Below, one piece after another: positions 62,571-64,000 of a DNA stretch of 64,000 nucleotides (positions within the stretch are counted from its first letter, which is position 1; each line of letters starts with the position of its first letter). Source of the DNA: Rhizobium sp. (GTDB taxonomy: Bacteria; Pseudomonadota; Alphaproteobacteria; Rhizobiales; Rhizobiaceae); assembly GCA_019739215.1 (NCBI GenBank), contig JAHHDR010000042.1:1-64000 (forward strand), written 5' to 3'. The notes under the pieces are model-generated. The model was not told where the DNA came from. It was given only the letters and a program-made list of their open reading frames with translations, and made no database searches. The position numbers were made by a program, and so were the translations under genes.

Positions 62571-64000
62571 ATGGTTCGAGTTCGAGAGACTGATTTGGCG
62601 GCGGCCCCCAAAAAAAAGCGGCATTGACGAACTCCGTGCGGCTCTGAACGAGAGTCGGGCAGCGTTTGTCGCGATCGGCGTTTTCTCCTTTTTCGTCAAT
62701 TTGCTGGTCCTGACGGGATCGATCTATTCGCTCCAGATCTACGACCGCGTCCTGACCAGCCGCTCGGAGCCGACGCTCGTCACGCTGACCATCCTGCTGA
62801 TGGCGCTCTACCTCATCATGGGCATCCTCGACCACATGCGCGGACGCGTCGCCGCGCGGATCGGGGCAAGGTTCCAGGCGAAGATGGAGATGCGGGTGTT
62901 CCGCATCGCCATCGACAGGACGATGCTGGCATCGCAGGGTATCAACGCTTCGACAGCGCTGCGAGACCTCGATTCGGTGCAGCGCACGCTTGCCTCGCCG
63001 GCCGTGTTCTCGATTTTCGACATTCCCTGGACGCCGGTCTTCGTCGTCATCATCTTCATCTTCCACCCGCTGATGGGCGTGGTCGCGCTGATTGGTGGCC
63101 TGATCCTCGTGGCGCTGACCTGGTTCAACCAGAACGGGACCAAGGAGGACCAGGAAAAGGCGCTCAACGCATCGCGGCTGTCCGAGGAAATGACAGGCAC
63201 GCTGCAGCGCGAGGCCGATACGGTGCGCGCGCTCGGCATGCGCAGCTCCACCGCCGAACGCTGGAGAAGCCTGCGCGACGGCGCGCTCCGGAGCAATATC
63301 CACTATAGCGACCAGAACGGCTTCTATTCCACCACCTCGAAGACGTTCCGCATCTTCCTGCAGTCGATCGTCCTTGGCGTCGGTGCCTGGCTTGCGATCC
63401 AGGGCCATATCAGTGCAGGCGCCATGCTGGCCAGTTCGATCATCATCGGACGGGCGCTGGCGCCGATCGAACAGCTGATCGCGCAATGGTCGCTGGTGCA
63501 GCGTGCGTTCCAGGGCTGGAAGGGTCTGGCGGCCCTGCTGGACCGCGTGCCGCCGGAGCCGGCCCGCACCACGCTGCCCAAGCCGCGCGCGATCATCGAC
63601 GTGCAGAACATCTCGGTCGTACCGCCCGGCGAACGCATCCCGACCCTGCGAAACCTGTCCTTCGAGCTCAAGCCGGGCCAGGCGCTCGGCGTCATCGGCC
63701 AGTCCGGTTCCGGCAAGTCGACGCTGGCGCGGGTGCTGACCGGGGTCTGGCCGATCCAGGCCGGGCGCGTCAGGCTCGACGGTGCCTCGATCGAACAATA
63801 TGGCGTCGACGACCTCGCCAACTATGTCGGCTACCTGCCGCAGGACGTGGCGCTGTTCGAGGGCACGATCGCGGAGAACATCGCCCGGCTGGCACTCGAG
63901 CCCGATTCCGATCGCGTCGTCGCCGCCGCGCAGAAGGCAGCGGCGCATGACCTCGTGCTCCGACTGCCCAACGGCTACGACACCAAGCTGCCCGCCGCCG
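62571..64000 (+). CDS. Type I secretion system permease/ATPase (PrtD/HlyB-type), runs off the right edge; start region frameshifted by A8 tract
   Basis: Translation IDELRAALNESRAAFVAIGVFSFFVNLLVLTGSIYSLQIYDRVLTSRSEPTL...GVIGQSGSGKSTLARVLTGVWPIQAGRVRLDGASIEQYGVDDLANYVGYLPQDVALFEGTIAENI. Confidence 0.93.

Noticed and set aside
1-64000. CRISPR array, prophage, IS element or integron
   Set aside because: No regularly spaced short repeats with unique spacers, no transposase, integrase or phage structural genes among the ORFs. The repeats seen are RTX nonapeptide coding repeats and one short intergenic palindrome.

Overview
High-GC alphaproteobacterial DNA, probably Hyphomicrobiales/Rhizobiales-like (MucR, Mrp antiporter, DUF1491/DUF5330/DUF6456-type genes; inferred from gene content only). 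The dominant structure is a near-perfect inverted duplication: about 1-13.69 kb is the reverse complement of about 13.70-27.39 kb. Coordinates pair as x + x' = 27395, and the centre is near 13697 inside a truncated ORF. I think this is more likely a fold-back read or assembly chimera than biology, because arm differences and frameshifts concentrate near the centre, but it needs raw reads to settle. Each arm carries RTX (hemolysin-type Ca-binding) genes, three of them with beta-helix-like NxGxIxG repeats, plus an OmpR-type regulator, a hybrid PAS histidine kinase, a globin, DUF1491, mnmD, a DAO-type oxidase and a puuE-like deacetylase. The unique right part (27.4-64 kb) holds a PG-binding protein, a sensor kinase, sufE, DUF6456/DnaA-like HTH genes, a metallophosphoesterase, mucR and a complete mrp/mnh Na+/H+ antiporter operon (mnhA frameshifted). 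It continues with trhA, a DksA-like gene, usp, a frameshifted parDE, and a surface-polysaccharide locus with several sulfotransferase-like proteins, glycosyltransferases and KpsE/M/T-like export genes. The end of the window has tRNA-Pro(CGG), another RTX gene, a frameshifted FAD oxidoreductase, DUF4126 and DUF1236-like genes, and a type I secretion ATPase running off the right edge. Candidate new biology: the beta-helix/RTX secreted family, GAAAC direct repeats near the two-component system, globin and RTX genes, and a sulfotransferase-rich capsule locus with a degenerate KpsT-like ATPase. Many 1-nt frameshifts, often in homopolymers, suggest incompletely polished long-read sequence.
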